Below are positions 26,135 through 34,579 of a stretch of DNA of 64,000 nucleotides, one piece after another (position 1 is the first letter of the stretch; each line of letters opens with the position of its first letter). The stretch spans positions 1 to 64,000 of the forward strand of contig JAHZGA010000002.1 of NCBI GenBank assembly GCA_019421005.1, in the 5' to 3' direction. A program made the position numbers and the translations under genes. The DNA is from a bacterium. Lineage in GTDB: Bacteria > Bacillota_I > Bacilli_A > RF39 > UBA660. A model generated the notes under the pieces. It had not been told where the DNA came from and did not search any database. It worked only from the letters and a program-made list of their open reading frames with translations.

Positions 26135-27430
26135 TTATTTATTAATACAAAAAACTGCATAAAGTGGTACTGATTTTATATTGTTTTCAAGTCCAAAGTT
26201 TTTTGAAGATACTCGAATACTTACTTCAGGATTATATTTTTTTATATATTCATTCAAACTTTTACTATTAGTTCTTCTACCACTTTTAACTTCTATCGGA
26301 ATTATATTTCCATCAAGTTTTATTAAAAAATCTATTTCATATTTATCAAAATTATAGTAGTATAATTCTTTTGATTTAGGATATAATTCACAAGCTATAT
26401 AATTTTCAGTAAGTACACCTTTAAACATTTCATTTTTATCCATTAATATTTCTCTATAATCTAAATTAGATAATGATCTTAATAATCCAACATCACTTAA
26501 ATATAATTTAAATTTATCCGAATTAATAAAAGCTTTTAATGGCGATTCATTTTTTTCAGTTAAATCACACTTAAGTACCATATTACTTGCAAGTAACCAA
26601 TCAAGACTACTTTCATATCTAATTTTTCTAGCATCCTTATCAACAATACTATATTTAAATGTATTATTTACTCTAGCAAGCTCTTTGGGAATAGAGTTAT
26701 AAATTTGATTATTCTTAATTCCTTCACTATTTTCTGTATATTTATTCATATCTGCTAAATAAGAGGTAATAATTTGTTCTTGAAGTTCAAAATTAACATG
26801 AGATATATTACATTCATTATCTAAAAAATTATTAATAATAGCTGGCATTCCACCTAATACTAAATACTTTTTATATAATTCTAGTGCTTTCTCATGAATA
26901 GGTTTCATTAATGATTCATTAGAATTATAATGTGTTATAATTTCATTAATTAATTTTTTTTCTCCTAAAGCAATTAAATATTCTTCAAAATTCATCGGAT
27001 ATAAATATTTGATTGTCACCTTACCTACTGGAAAAGATGATTTAAATCTATTAATCTTAACTCCTAATAGAGAACCCGCACAAACTATTTTATATGGTTT
27101 TTTACTTTCACAAAAATATTTTAAAGAAGTTATAGCCCTTTCACTTACTTGAATTTCATCTAAAAATATTATTGTTTTTTCAGGATCAATAATTATATTT
27201 TTAATAATTTCAATTTTTTCTATTATTATATCTGGATCAATAGTATTATCAAATATTTCAGCTATATTTTCCTCTTTATCCAGGTTTATATAAACATAAT
27301 TATCAAAATTAGCCTTACAAAACTTTTCCAATATATATGTTTTTCCAGTTTGTCTAGCACCAACTAACATAAGTGGCATTTTATAATCTTTCTTCCATTT
27401 TTTTAATTCTTCTTCTATTTTCCTATACAT
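26135..27430 (-). CDS. AAA_14/DUF4143 ATPase
   Basis: A 431-residue protein. The N-terminal AAA domain has Walker A GARQTGKTY and Walker B IIFLDEIQ, then AGSLLGVKI (sensor region). A winged-helix linker follows. The C-terminal DUF4143 part contains KYEIDFLIKLDGNIIPIEVKSGR, a nuclease-like E-x-K core. This family is abundant in gut anaerobes and archaea, often near toxin-like genes, with unknown function. The start at 27430 is set by GAGGTGATTTTC; upstream are two palindromic sites. It is a single gene in the same direction as yfcE. Confidence 0.85.
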   Translation of the reverse strand: MYRKIEEELKKWKKDYKMPLMLVGARQTGKTYILEKFCKANFDNYVYINLDKEENIAEIFDNTIDPDIIIEKIEIIKNIIIDPEKTIIFLDEIQVSERAITSLKYFCESKKPYKIVCAGSLLGVKINRFKSSFPVGKVTIKYLYPMNFEEYLIALGEKKLINEIITHYNSNESLMKPIHEKALELYKKYLVLGGMPAIINNFLDNECNISHVNFELQEQIITSYLADMNKYTENSEGIKNNQIYNSIPKELARVNNTFKYSIVDKDARKIRYESSLDWLLASNMVLKCDLTEKNESPLKAFINSDKFKLYLSDVGLLRSLSNLDYREILMDKNEMFKGVLTENYIACELYPKSKELYYYNFDKYEIDFLIKLDGNIIPIEVKSGRRTNSKSLNEYIKKYNPEVSIRVSSKNFGLENNIKSVPLYAVFCINK

Positions 27431-27460
27431 GAAAATCACCTCTATATATATTTTAACACA

Positions 27461-27515
27461 TTTCGTACAAAACACACATATTTTTATTGACTTTTTCGTA
27501 CATTTTGCACGAAAA
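27461..27515 (-). promoter_or_regulatory. Operator-like repeats upstream of the DUF4143 ATPase
   Basis: A palindrome with 10-base arms TTTTCGTRCA (27493-27502 and 27506-27515, one mismatch, 3-base centre) and a separate half-site TTTCGTACA (27461-27469). Three copies of one half-site just upstream of a single gene suggest autoregulation or a specific repressor. Confidence 0.55.
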
Positions 27516-27611
27516 CCATGTTTTTGTGTAAAATATTTAAATATTATACAAAAATTATCAATTGAATATTCAAATAATTTATAAATTCCAGTTTTATATT
27601 AACATACTAAT

Positions 27612-28154
27612 TTATAATTTTATACTATCAAATATATTTTCTTCTATATCATAAATTGTAAATTTCTTGCTTTCATATATCATATATGTAGGTTTATTAT
27701 TTTCTTTAGGTATAGATATTGAACCAACATTAATGTATACCATATCTTCATTCTTTTTTATGTAAGGTATATGTTCATGACCATATATCAATATACCTTT
27801 TCTATTATATTTTTTATGTTTCTCAAAACTATATTCATTTCCATGAGTTAAATACATATCTAAACCGTCCACACATATTAAAGCCAAATTATTACATATT
27901 GGAAAATCACTTGCCTTAATATCGACATCAGAATCACAATTGCCTTTCAAACAAATAATTTTATCGGAGTATTTAGTTAATATATCTTTAACACTCACAC
28001 TGTTAATTTTATATTTTTGATTATATGTAGGTCCAGAATAATATAAATCCCCAAGGACTACCAATTTATCTATTTTTTCTTTCTTAATAATATCTTCTAT
28101 TTTTTTTAAATTAACATCAATACCATGTATATCTGATATAAATAATATCTTCAT
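27612..28154 (-). CDS. yfcE: YfcE/MJ0936-family metallophosphodiesterase
   Basis: A 180-residue protein with the calcineurin-like metal motifs SDIHG (residues 7-11), LGDLYY, GNCDSD, LTHGN and YGHEH. This fits small YfcE-type phosphodiesterases with two metal ions; the physiological substrate is unsettled. It lies downstream of the GNAT genes with a 52-base gap and may be the last gene of that run. Confidence 0.85.
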   Translation of the reverse strand: MKILFISDIHGIDVNLKKIEDIIKKEKIDKLVVLGDLYYSGPTYNQKYKINSVSVKDILTKYSDKIICLKGNCDSDVDIKASDFPICNNLALICVDGLDMYLTHGNEYSFEKHKKYNRKGILIYGHEHIPYIKKNEDMVYINVGSISIPKENNKPTYMIYESKKFTIYDIEENIFDSIKL

Positions 28155-28206
28155 ATCTAACTCTCCTTATAAAATCTTTTCAATTTTATATTAACTATAC
28201 TAATAA

Positions 28207-29196
28207 TTAATCTATCTCTTTTTCATAATAATTAACAATAACTTTTTCCCCATTTGGATAACATTCATAACCAGTTTTAATATATTTGGTAAAACCCATA
28301 TTAAAATATATTTGCATATTTCGTACTTCACATGGTTCTACACCCAATGTTAATGATGTAAAACCTCTTTCTTTTAAATCTTTTTCCATAAATTTGTAAA
28401 TCATAGAAAAATATCCTTTATTCTCAAAATCCTTATTTGTTCTAAAAGCACTCAAATAAGCTTTTTTACTATCAATTAAACCATCTTTATTTTGCATATC
28501 TAAATCATTTTTAGAAATAATTGCTGTACATTCAGTAATTATTTCTTCATTTAATAATCCCATATAGACAATTCTTGTATCTAAATTTCTCAAAGAAATA
28601 TTTTTAAATTGTTTCCACATTAAAGAATTATTATTTCTAGCTATCTCTTCATCCCATTTTTTTATAATCATGTCTTTATTAGCTATAACACATTTATAAT
28701 TTGTATCACTATCTTTTATTTTTTTTATATCTATTAATCCTCTAGTATGATAACCTTGTTTTTTATAAAACTCAATAGCAGTCTTATTATAAGCAAACAC
28801 ATCAATATAAATATATTCACATCCAACACTTTTAAAATAATATTCCATTTTATTCATTAGTTTTTGCCCTATACCTTTACTTCTAGTTTTTTTAGATACT
28901 ATAAGTTCTGATATTTCACCACTTTTAGGGCATTTATAATCTAAATAATCATACTCATCATAAGTTCTAATATATCCCATAATTAAACCTATTATTTTAT
29001 CATTTTCTTTTGCTAAATAACATTTTCCTTTATTATTATTTACTTCTTCTAAATCTAAAATAGCCATTTTATCTCTATATTCTGAATGCAATTGATCTAA
29101 ATTATCTCTATCAATTGATAAAATATATTCCTCTAATTCAACTAATAAATCTTTTACATCCTCTAAATATTTATCTTCGTATTCTAATATTTTCAT
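28207..29196 (-). CDS. Tandem GNAT acetyltransferase (two domains)
   Basis: A 329-residue protein with two GNAT folds. The first (residues 1-165) has SKKTRSKGIGQKLMNKME (acetyl-CoA loop) and YNKTAIEFYKKQGY. The second (165-329) has TNKDFENKGYFSMIYKFM and RNMQIYFNMGF. Twin GNATs include mycothiol synthase and several antibiotic acetyltransferases, so the substrate cannot be told. It overlaps the preceding GNAT gene by 26 bases, implying one operon led by the ASCH-deaminase gene. Confidence 0.8.
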   Translation of the reverse strand: MKILEYEDKYLEDVKDLLVELEEYILSIDRDNLDQLHSEYRDKMAILDLEEVNNNKGKCYLAKENDKIIGLIMGYIRTYDEYDYLDYKCPKSGEISELIVSKKTRSKGIGQKLMNKMEYYFKSVGCEYIYIDVFAYNKTAIEFYKKQGYHTRGLIDIKKIKDSDTNYKCVIANKDMIIKKWDEEIARNNNSLMWKQFKNISLRNLDTRIVYMGLLNEEIITECTAIISKNDLDMQNKDGLIDSKKAYLSAFRTNKDFENKGYFSMIYKFMEKDLKERGFTSLTLGVEPCEVRNMQIYFNMGFTKYIKTGYECYPNGEKVIVNYYEKEID

Positions 29197-29794
29197 TTTT
29201 CAAATAATAATCCTTTATTAATTCATATTTGGAAAAAGTTAATATTCCATCATAAAAGGTATAAGGTGATTCTTTTGTTACTTCACCAGTTTTACTAAAA
29301 CCTAATTTTTCAAATATTTTACACGATGCTGTATTATCTTTTACTGCACTGGAAGAAATACCATTTATTCCTACTTCATTAAAAAGATAAGTTATCATTG
29401 CTTCAATAGCTTCTGTTGCATAACCTTTCCTTTGATAAATTGGATCAATATACCACCCTACATCACGAATAGTAATATCTTCGCCACTTTCTTGAGCAGT
29501 AACTTGTCCTATAACTTCTTCTTTACCGCTATTGGTATATTCATTCTTTAAAAATACACTCCATCCAAATACATCACTACTATTAGCATTATCTACTTTA
29601 GATTTATAAAATTTTTCTTGTGTTTTCCATGACCAATAGTCTTTATCATTCGCATGTTTTTTAGAACTTACTAAATACCATTTATTTACCTCTGGTATCA
29701 TTAATATTTCCCATAATCTTTTTTGTTCTTCCATTTGGGAACTTCTTAAATATAACCTTTCAGTTTCTATTGTTTTACTACCAAGCATTTTCAC
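29171..29794 (-). CDS. RimJ/RimL-type GNAT acetyltransferase
   Basis: A 207-residue single GNAT. It opens with TIETERLYLRSSQMEEQKRL, typical of RimJ/RimL-like enzymes. Its core reads DVGWYIDPIYQRKGYATEAI with the Q/RxxGxA acetyl-CoA loop, then TASCKIFEKLGF. This family acetylates protein N-termini or small amines, including some antibiotics. It starts with GTG at 29794 after GAGGTG. It lies 94 bases after the previous GNAT with no strong terminator visible between them. Confidence 0.8.
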   Translation of the reverse strand: MKMLGSKTIETERLYLRSSQMEEQKRLWEILMIPEVNKWYLVSSKKHANDKDYWSWKTQEKFYKSKVDNANSSDVFGWSVFLKNEYTNSGKEEVIGQVTAQESGEDITIRDVGWYIDPIYQRKGYATEAIEAMITYLFNEVGINGISSSAVKDNTASCKIFEKLGFSKTGEVTKESPYTFYDGILTFSKYELIKDYYLKNENIRIRR

Positions 29795-29888
29795 TATAAA
29801 TCACCTCTTTATCTTAATTATTAATATCTTATTCAAATTTTTTATCTTTCATAAAGTTGGATCAAATATCTAAATTTTATCAACCTTA

Positions 29889-30428
29889 TTATAAAGGTAA
29901 TACTTTATCTGTTTTAATTCTAACAATAACCCCTTTAACATTCTTATCAAATTTTCTCCAAGTGGTTTCTTCAAATATTTCAAAGCCTACATCTAAAAAT
30001 GTTTTTAAAGTATTTTCTCTATCAATTTCAAAACTATCATATAAATATTCTATTCCATTATTATAAGCAACTTTTATTAATAACTTTAAAGCATCCTTGG
30101 AATAACCTTTATTTCTATATTTAGCCTCAATTACTATACCACAATCATAATAATCACTATCTTTATCATATTGATAATTTACATATCCAACATACTCATT
30201 AATATCACAATCTTTTATATATGCAAAATATCTATTTTCATTTATTCTTCTATCATAAACCTCTTGCCATCTTTCTTTAGGAAAATCAATACATCCTGTA
30301 TCATAATGATATCCAAAATAAGTTACATCATATCCAGCATTATAACTCATTGTAGTTGGATCACTTTCTAATTTTTGTTCATAAGAGTATTCTTTTATTT
30401 GTGGAACTACTAATTTTATATTTTTCAT
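29889..30428 (-). CDS. GNAT acetyltransferase
   Basis: A 179-residue single GNAT: YVGYVNYQYDKDSDYYDCGI strands, YRNKGYSKDALKLL as the acetyl-CoA loop, and ENTLKTFLDVGF at the end. It starts directly after the stop of the ASCH-deaminase gene (30429), so it is co-translated with it and under the same attenuator. The substrate is unknown. Confidence 0.8.
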   Translation of the reverse strand: MKNIKLVVPQIKEYSYEQKLESDPTTMSYNAGYDVTYFGYHYDTGCIDFPKERWQEVYDRRINENRYFAYIKDCDINEYVGYVNYQYDKDSDYYDCGIVIEAKYRNKGYSKDALKLLIKVAYNNGIEYLYDSFEIDRENTLKTFLDVGFEIFEETTWRKFDKNVKGVIVRIKTDKVLPL

Positions 30429-31178
30429 TTATACTCTTTCTTTTCCCCACCAACTAGGAATTAAAGTTTCTAACTTAATTGTCTCTTTATTTTTTAATTC
30501 CTTTAATATTTCAATATTCTTACTATTCTTATCTAACTGCATTAAATATTCCCTACAAACTCCACATGGATAAATAACATTTCCTTTTGAATCAATACAC
30601 ACCAATTTTATAATTTCATTTTCTCCATTAGTTATCATATTTGCAATAGCATTTCTTTCTGCACACATTCCTAAACTTGAAGCAGTATCTATACAAACTC
30701 CAGTATAAATATTATGATTTTTAGTTAATATTGCTGCACTAACTTGACCAGCATAAATCATACCTGATACTTTTCTAGAATTTCTAACCATTTTAGCTTT
30801 TTTATATAACTCTTTCCAAACAGTATTTTCACTATACAAGTATTCCACCTCAATAGCGTATACGCCATTTTTCTTAATAGCCTCTTCATATCCATTAATT
30901 TTGTTTACATTTTTAATTGATTTTTCTTTATTATTTGTTGAAGATGTTGTATATTTTGTACCTTCTAAAGTAAATAACTCATCTAGCGTATTATAATAAT
31001 TTACACGTTCTACTCTTACATAAAATATACCTAATTTGTTACTAGTAAATTCAATAACATCGTTTTTTCTTAATTTGCCATAATCATACTTTCCAGTATT
31101 TGCCCTTATTTCTATTTTTTTAGAACCTTTTTTAATACTTTCACTGGCTCTATCATTAATTTCTAATTTAAATACCAT
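30429..31178 (-). CDS. ASCH domain fused to a cytidine/blasticidin-S-deaminase-like domain
   Basis: A 249-residue protein. Residues 1-115 are an ASCH domain (KKGSKKIEIRAN, LRKNDVIEFTS, YAIEVEYLY). Residues 120-249 are a zinc deaminase of the CDA type with CAERNAI and YPCGVCREYL. The closing ETLIPSWWGKERV is like the short tetrameric CDAs that include blasticidin-S deaminase. ASCH folds bind RNA or modified nucleosides; some hydrolyse N4-acetylcytidine, but the Thr of that active site is Glu here (KKIEIR). It is the first gene behind a consensus promoter and a leader-peptide attenuator, and is followed by GNAT genes. A role in clearing modified or antibiotic nucleosides is inferred. Confidence 0.75.
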   Translation of the reverse strand: MVFKLEINDRASESIKKGSKKIEIRANTGKYDYGKLRKNDVIEFTSNKLGIFYVRVERVNYYNTLDELFTLEGTKYTTSSTNNKEKSIKNVNKINGYEEAIKKNGVYAIEVEYLYSENTVWKELYKKAKMVRNSRKVSGMIYAGQVSAAILTKNHNIYTGVCIDTASSLGMCAERNAIANMITNGENEIIKLVCIDSKGNVIYPCGVCREYLMQLDKNSKNIEILKELKNKETIKLETLIPSWWGKERV

Positions 31179-31192
31179 TTTCTTTCTCCTTT

Positions 31193-31296
31193 AAAAAAAT
31201 TCTGCATAATGCAGAATTAATTAAAGTAAAATGATACATCTAGTATATTAAAAGTGCGATTAATTCTGCATTATTTATAATTCGTAAATTTTTCAT
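31193..31296 (-). promoter_or_regulatory. Leader-peptide transcription attenuator
   Basis: Minus-strand order: an 18-codon leader (31296-31240), then a terminator hairpin with AATTCTGC/GCAGAATT stem around ATTAT (about 31198-31218) and seven T residues (31193-31199). A 16-base segment inside the leader (31259-31274) is perfectly complementary to 31206-31221, which contains the left arm of the terminator. The two pairings exclude each other. A ribosome moving through the leader would free the terminator; absent or early-stalled translation would allow the 16-bp antiterminator. Confidence 0.75.
31240..31296 (-). CDS. 18-residue leader peptide
   Basis: MKNLRIINNAELIALLIY followed by TAG. It has a good ribosome binding site (GGAG about 10 bases before the ATG) and lies between a consensus promoter and the terminator of the ASCH-deaminase operon. 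It is rich in Leu and Ile (four each). Its codons 7-13 overlap the antiterminator arm, so its job is probably to place or stall a ribosome rather than to make a product. Confidence 0.7.
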   Translation of the reverse strand: MKNLRIINNAELIALLIY

Positions 31297-31336
31297 AATT
31301 AATCACACTCCTTTCTTTAAAACAATTTACACATTC

Positions 31337-31365
31337 ATTATAAAATATTTATTCTACTTTGTCAA
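31337..31365 (-). promoter_or_regulatory. Consensus sigma-A promoter of the attenuated operon
   Basis: TTGACA (31360-31365), exactly 17 bp, TATAAT (31337-31342) on the minus strand. A perfect match in both boxes is rare in this window and implies high initiation held back by the attenuator. Confidence 0.9.
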
Positions 31366-31420
31366 ATCATTTGTAAATATATTTTTTTTATGTTAAAATA
31401 ACTTGAACGGAGGAATACGT

Positions 31421-32119
31421 ATGAAAAAATTTATTTTACCTATAGTCATTATATTCATAATTCTTGTTTTTAGTTTTAATATTCCTAAAGATAATAAAAC
31501 TGAAAAAATAAAAAAAGTTGATGAAATTAAAGAACAAGAAAATATAAAAGAACAAAATAACTTTGATAATTTGATGAAAAACTATGATAACAAAAACATT
31601 CTTGCTTTTGTAGAAATTCCTAATGTTCTTTTAGAACCAATCGTTCAAGCTGATGATAATGAATACTATTTAAACTATAACATCAACAATGAAAAAGATA
31701 TCAACGGAGCGACATTTTTAGATTATAGAATTAATATAAATAATTCTAATAAAATATTAATTTATGGCCACAGTGATAAGTCCAAAACATTACCCTTTAC
31801 TAAATTATCAAATTATAAAGATAAAGATTTCTTTATAAAAAATCCATATATATATTTATATACTAAAGATAATAATTATAAATTTAAAATCTTTTCTACC
31901 TATATCGAAACTAGTGATTTTGATTACTTAAATATTGAAAGTTTTAATGGACTAACTTGGTTAGAACATTTAAAAAAGCTTAAAAATAAATCATTTTATG
32001 AAACAAATGTTGAAGTAGAAGATAATAAAAAAATCATTATTTTACAAACTTGTAGTTTTGATAATGAGTATAAAAATTATAGTCAAAAATATCATTTAGT
32101 AATAGGAATATCTACATAA
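31421..32119 (+). CDS. Class B-like sortase
   Basis: A 232-residue protein with an N-terminal membrane anchor (residues 1-20), a charged Lys/Glu linker, and a sortase domain: catalytic His in ILIYGHSDK and Cys in ILQTCSFDN. The usual third residue, Arg, appears as Lys in YSQKYHLVIG. Sortases couple LPXTG-like proteins to peptidoglycan or pilins; no such substrate is seen in this window. The ATG at 31421 follows CGGAGG; an in-frame TTG at 31403 would include that site. Promoter TTGTAA-17-TAAAAT lies upstream. Confidence 0.8.
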   Translation: MKKFILPIVIIFIILVFSFNIPKDNKTEKIKKVDEIKEQENIKEQNNFDNLMKNYDNKNILAFVEIPNVLLEPIVQADDNEYYLNYNINNEKDINGATFLDYRININNSNKILIYGHSDKSKTLPFTKLSNYKDKDFFIKNPYIYLYTKDNNYKFKIFSTYIETSDFDYLNIESFNGLTWLEHLKKLKNKSFYETNVEVEDNKKIIILQTCSFDNEYKNYSQKYHLVIGIST

Positions 32120-32183
32120 CATTGACACATAGAAATTGATTTTATAAAACTTATAAGCTATAATTAAATTAGGATGTGATTTT

Positions 32184-33119
32184 ATGGATATTAATGAACT
32201 AGAAAAATTAAGAAAAAAAATTGTTTTAAACAAAGTAACTATTTATCTTATCTACCTTGCCCTTTACCCAGTATTTATTATTTTATGTAACCAATACCTT
32301 AAAACTTATATTGAAAATGGTGCTGGAATAGCTGTTTATGTAGTCGGAATAGTATTTTTTATAGTCTTTACTACTATAACAGATAATATTGTTAATAAAA
32401 AAAATCTAAATTTTTTCATTAGAAAATATAAAGAAAAATTTGTTGAAAATACTTTTAAACAAGTATTCGATAATTTTACTTATGAACCTAATCAAGGTTT
32501 AAGTAAAGAAAGATTTAGGAAAACTAATATTTTAAAATATGATGATATATATTCCTCAAATGATTATATGCAAGGTACATATCATAATACTAGTTTTGAA
32601 ATAGCTGATGTAGAAATTAAAGAAGAACATACCTCTACCGATAGTGATGGTCATAGAAATACTTATTACTTAACAGTCTTTTTAGGAAAATGGTTTATTT
32701 TTAATTTTAATAAAAACTTTAAAAATAATCTTCAAATTGTTGAAAAAGATTTTAAAACATTTAATGAAAGAAATTGGGGAAATGAAAAATTACATAAACT
32801 AGAATTAGAAAGCGTATCATTTAATAAGGATTTTAAAGTATATTGCCATGATGATCATGAAGCTTTTTATATCTTGACACCTAACTTTATGAATAATATT
32901 GAAAATCTATGTAAAAAAACTAAAGGTTATATAGTATTAGGATTTATGAATAATCAATTACATATTGGTTTAAATACTCTTAAAGATTCTTTTGAACCAA
33001 ATATATTTAAAAAAATTGATGAAAATATAATTTCTAATGAAGTTAATAATAATATCAAAGAAATAATAACTTTTATTGATGAATTAGGTTTAGATAACAA
33101 CTTATTTAAGGAGAATTAA
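32184..33119 (+). CDS. DUF3137-family membrane protein
   Basis: A 311-residue protein with two adjacent membrane helices (residues 19-37, 48-66) and a large cytoplasmic beta-rich domain typical of DUF3137 (YSSNDYMQGTYHNTSFEIAD, FLGKWFIFNF, YILTPNFM). Function is unknown. Members often neighbour lemA, as here, with the stop one base from the lemA start. Promoter TTGATT-17-TATAAT and AGGATG precede it. Confidence 0.75.
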   Translation: MDINELEKLRKKIVLNKVTIYLIYLALYPVFIILCNQYLKTYIENGAGIAVYVVGIVFFIVFTTITDNIVNKKNLNFFIRKYKEKFVENTFKQVFDNFTYEPNQGLSKERFRKTNILKYDDIYSSNDYMQGTYHNTSFEIADVEIKEEHTSTDSDGHRNTYYLTVFLGKWFIFNFNKNFKNNLQIVEKDFKTFNERNWGNEKLHKLELESVSFNKDFKVYCHDDHEAFYILTPNFMNNIENLCKKTKGYIVLGFMNNQLHIGLNTLKDSFEPNIFKKIDENIISNEVNNNIKEIITFIDELGLDNNLFKEN

Positions 33120-33120
33120 T

Positions 33121-33648
33121 ATGTGGATAATATTAGGAATTGTTTTAATAATTTTAATATGGTATATATCAACCTATAATAAATTTAAAAAATTAATTAT
33201 AAAAGTAGATGAAGCTGATTCAGGTATAGATGTTGCACTTACAAAAAGATATGATTTAATTACTAAAATGGTTGATGTTGTTAAAGGTTATACTAAACAT
33301 GAAAAAGAAACTATTTTAGAAGTAATTAAATTAAGAAAACATATGAGTATTAATGAAAAAAATGAAGTTTTAAATAAAATGAATAATTCAATAAATAAAA
33401 TTGAAATTATAGCTGAAAATTATCCTGATTTAAAGGCTAGTGAAAATTTTAAAATATTACAAAAATCTTTATTAAATGTTGAAGAACATTTAGCAGCATC
33501 TAGAAGAATGTATAATTCTAATGTATCAATTTATAATCAATATTTAGAATCTTTTCCATCAATGATTATAGGATCAATTTTAAAACTCACTAAAAAAGAA
33601 TATTTTGAAGCAGATGATGAAAAAACTGTTAATATATCATTAAAGTAG
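33121..33648 (+). CDS. lemA: LemA-family protein
   Basis: A 175-residue protein: N-terminal membrane helix (residues 1-16), then a four-helix bundle with LemA signatures (YNKFKKLIIKVDEADSGIDV, LTKRYDLITKMVDVVKGY, YPDLKASENFKILQKSL, RRMYNSNVSIYNQYLESFPS). The outside/inside orientation and role of LemA are still unclear; it is common in low-GC bacteria and often works in membrane-stress loci. It is the second gene of the DUF3137-lemA operon. Confidence 0.9.
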   Translation: MWIILGIVLIILIWYISTYNKFKKLIIKVDEADSGIDVALTKRYDLITKMVDVVKGYTKHEKETILEVIKLRKHMSINEKNEVLNKMNNSINKIEIIAENYPDLKASENFKILQKSLLNVEEHLAASRRMYNSNVSIYNQYLESFPSMIIGSILKLTKKEYFEADDEKTVNISLK

Positions 33649-33669
33649 TAAACACTTGTTTACTACTTT
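33642..33669. terminator. Bidirectional terminator between lemA and the ASCH-dCMP deaminase gene
   Basis: Perfect 12-bp stem (AAAGTAGTAAAC at 33642-33653 with 33658-33669), 4-base loop, overlapping the lemA stop and the stop of the next gene. Confidence 0.85.
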
Positions 33670-34496
33670 TAATATCCTCTTACACCTTCTAGGCTTTCAT
33701 CATTTTCAATTAATTCTTGAGTTAATATAGTTCGGTAACTTGTTTTACTATCACGAATAATTATTTTTTTTATTCCACTATTAATAATTACTCTTTTACA
33801 CATTGAACAAGGCATTGATTTATCAACATATTCTTGAGTTTTTGAGTCTATTCCTACCATATAAAGAGTACCATCAAGCATATCTTTTCTTGAAGCTGAT
33901 ATAATTGCATTTTGTTCAGCATGAACACTACGACACATTTCATATCTTTCCCCTCTAGGAATATTAAGGCTTTCTCTAATACAATATCCTAAATCATCAC
34001 AATTTTTTCTTTTTCTAGGGGCACCATTATAACCAGTTGAAATTATTTCATCATTTTTAACTATAATTGCTCCCCATTTTTTTCTTAAACATGTTGATCT
34101 CTCTAAAGCAGTTTCAGCTATGTTTAAATAATAATTATTTTTATCAATTCTATTGACATTATTTATAAGTTTAATTTCTATACCAACAACACCATATTTT
34201 TTTATATCATCTTCACTGTAATATTGTTCCATATCATTGGGATCACTTTTTTCATCTTTATTATATCCTAAACTTATTTTATCAAATTTTTCATATAATT
34301 TTTTAAAACTATCAAATAAATGTAATTTTAAAACTTCAACAGTAATTACTTCACTATTAGATAAATTAGTAAACTCAATTAAATCACCTGGTTGAATTTT
34401 TTTTCTTTTTTCATCAAATAATCTTAATTCAATTGTTTTAGTTTGATTTTTTATTTTTTGAAATGGATTATCTTGTAATTTCATTCTATATATCAT
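33669..34496 (-). CDS. ASCH domain fused to a ComEB/dCMP-deaminase-like domain
   Basis: A 275-residue protein. Residues 1-110 are an ASCH domain (KNQTKTIELRLFDEKRKKIQ, PGDLIEFTN). Residues 118-265 are a zinc deaminase of the dCMP type: ERSTCLRKKWGAIIVKND, GYNGAPRKRKNCDD, VHAEQNAI and MPCSMCKRVI. It would turn dCMP into dUMP for thymidylate synthesis, or act on a modified cytidylate if the ASCH domain selects the substrate. The ATG at 34496 follows GAGGTG by 6 bases. It is the second ASCH-deaminase fusion in the window, with a different deaminase class from the one at 30429. Confidence 0.8.
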   Translation of the reverse strand: MIYRMKLQDNPFQKIKNQTKTIELRLFDEKRKKIQPGDLIEFTNLSNSEVITVEVLKLHLFDSFKKLYEKFDKISLGYNKDEKSDPNDMEQYYSEDDIKKYGVVGIEIKLINNVNRIDKNNYYLNIAETALERSTCLRKKWGAIIVKNDEIISTGYNGAPRKRKNCDDLGYCIRESLNIPRGERYEMCRSVHAEQNAIISASRKDMLDGTLYMVGIDSKTQEYVDKSMPCSMCKRVIINSGIKKIIIRDSKTSYRTILTQELIENDESLEGVRGY

Positions 34497-34579
34497 TTTA
34501 TACACCTCTAAATTAATAATAACATATTAAAAAGTTATATTCAATATTTAAAAAAAAATATATTAAATTTAACATATTT

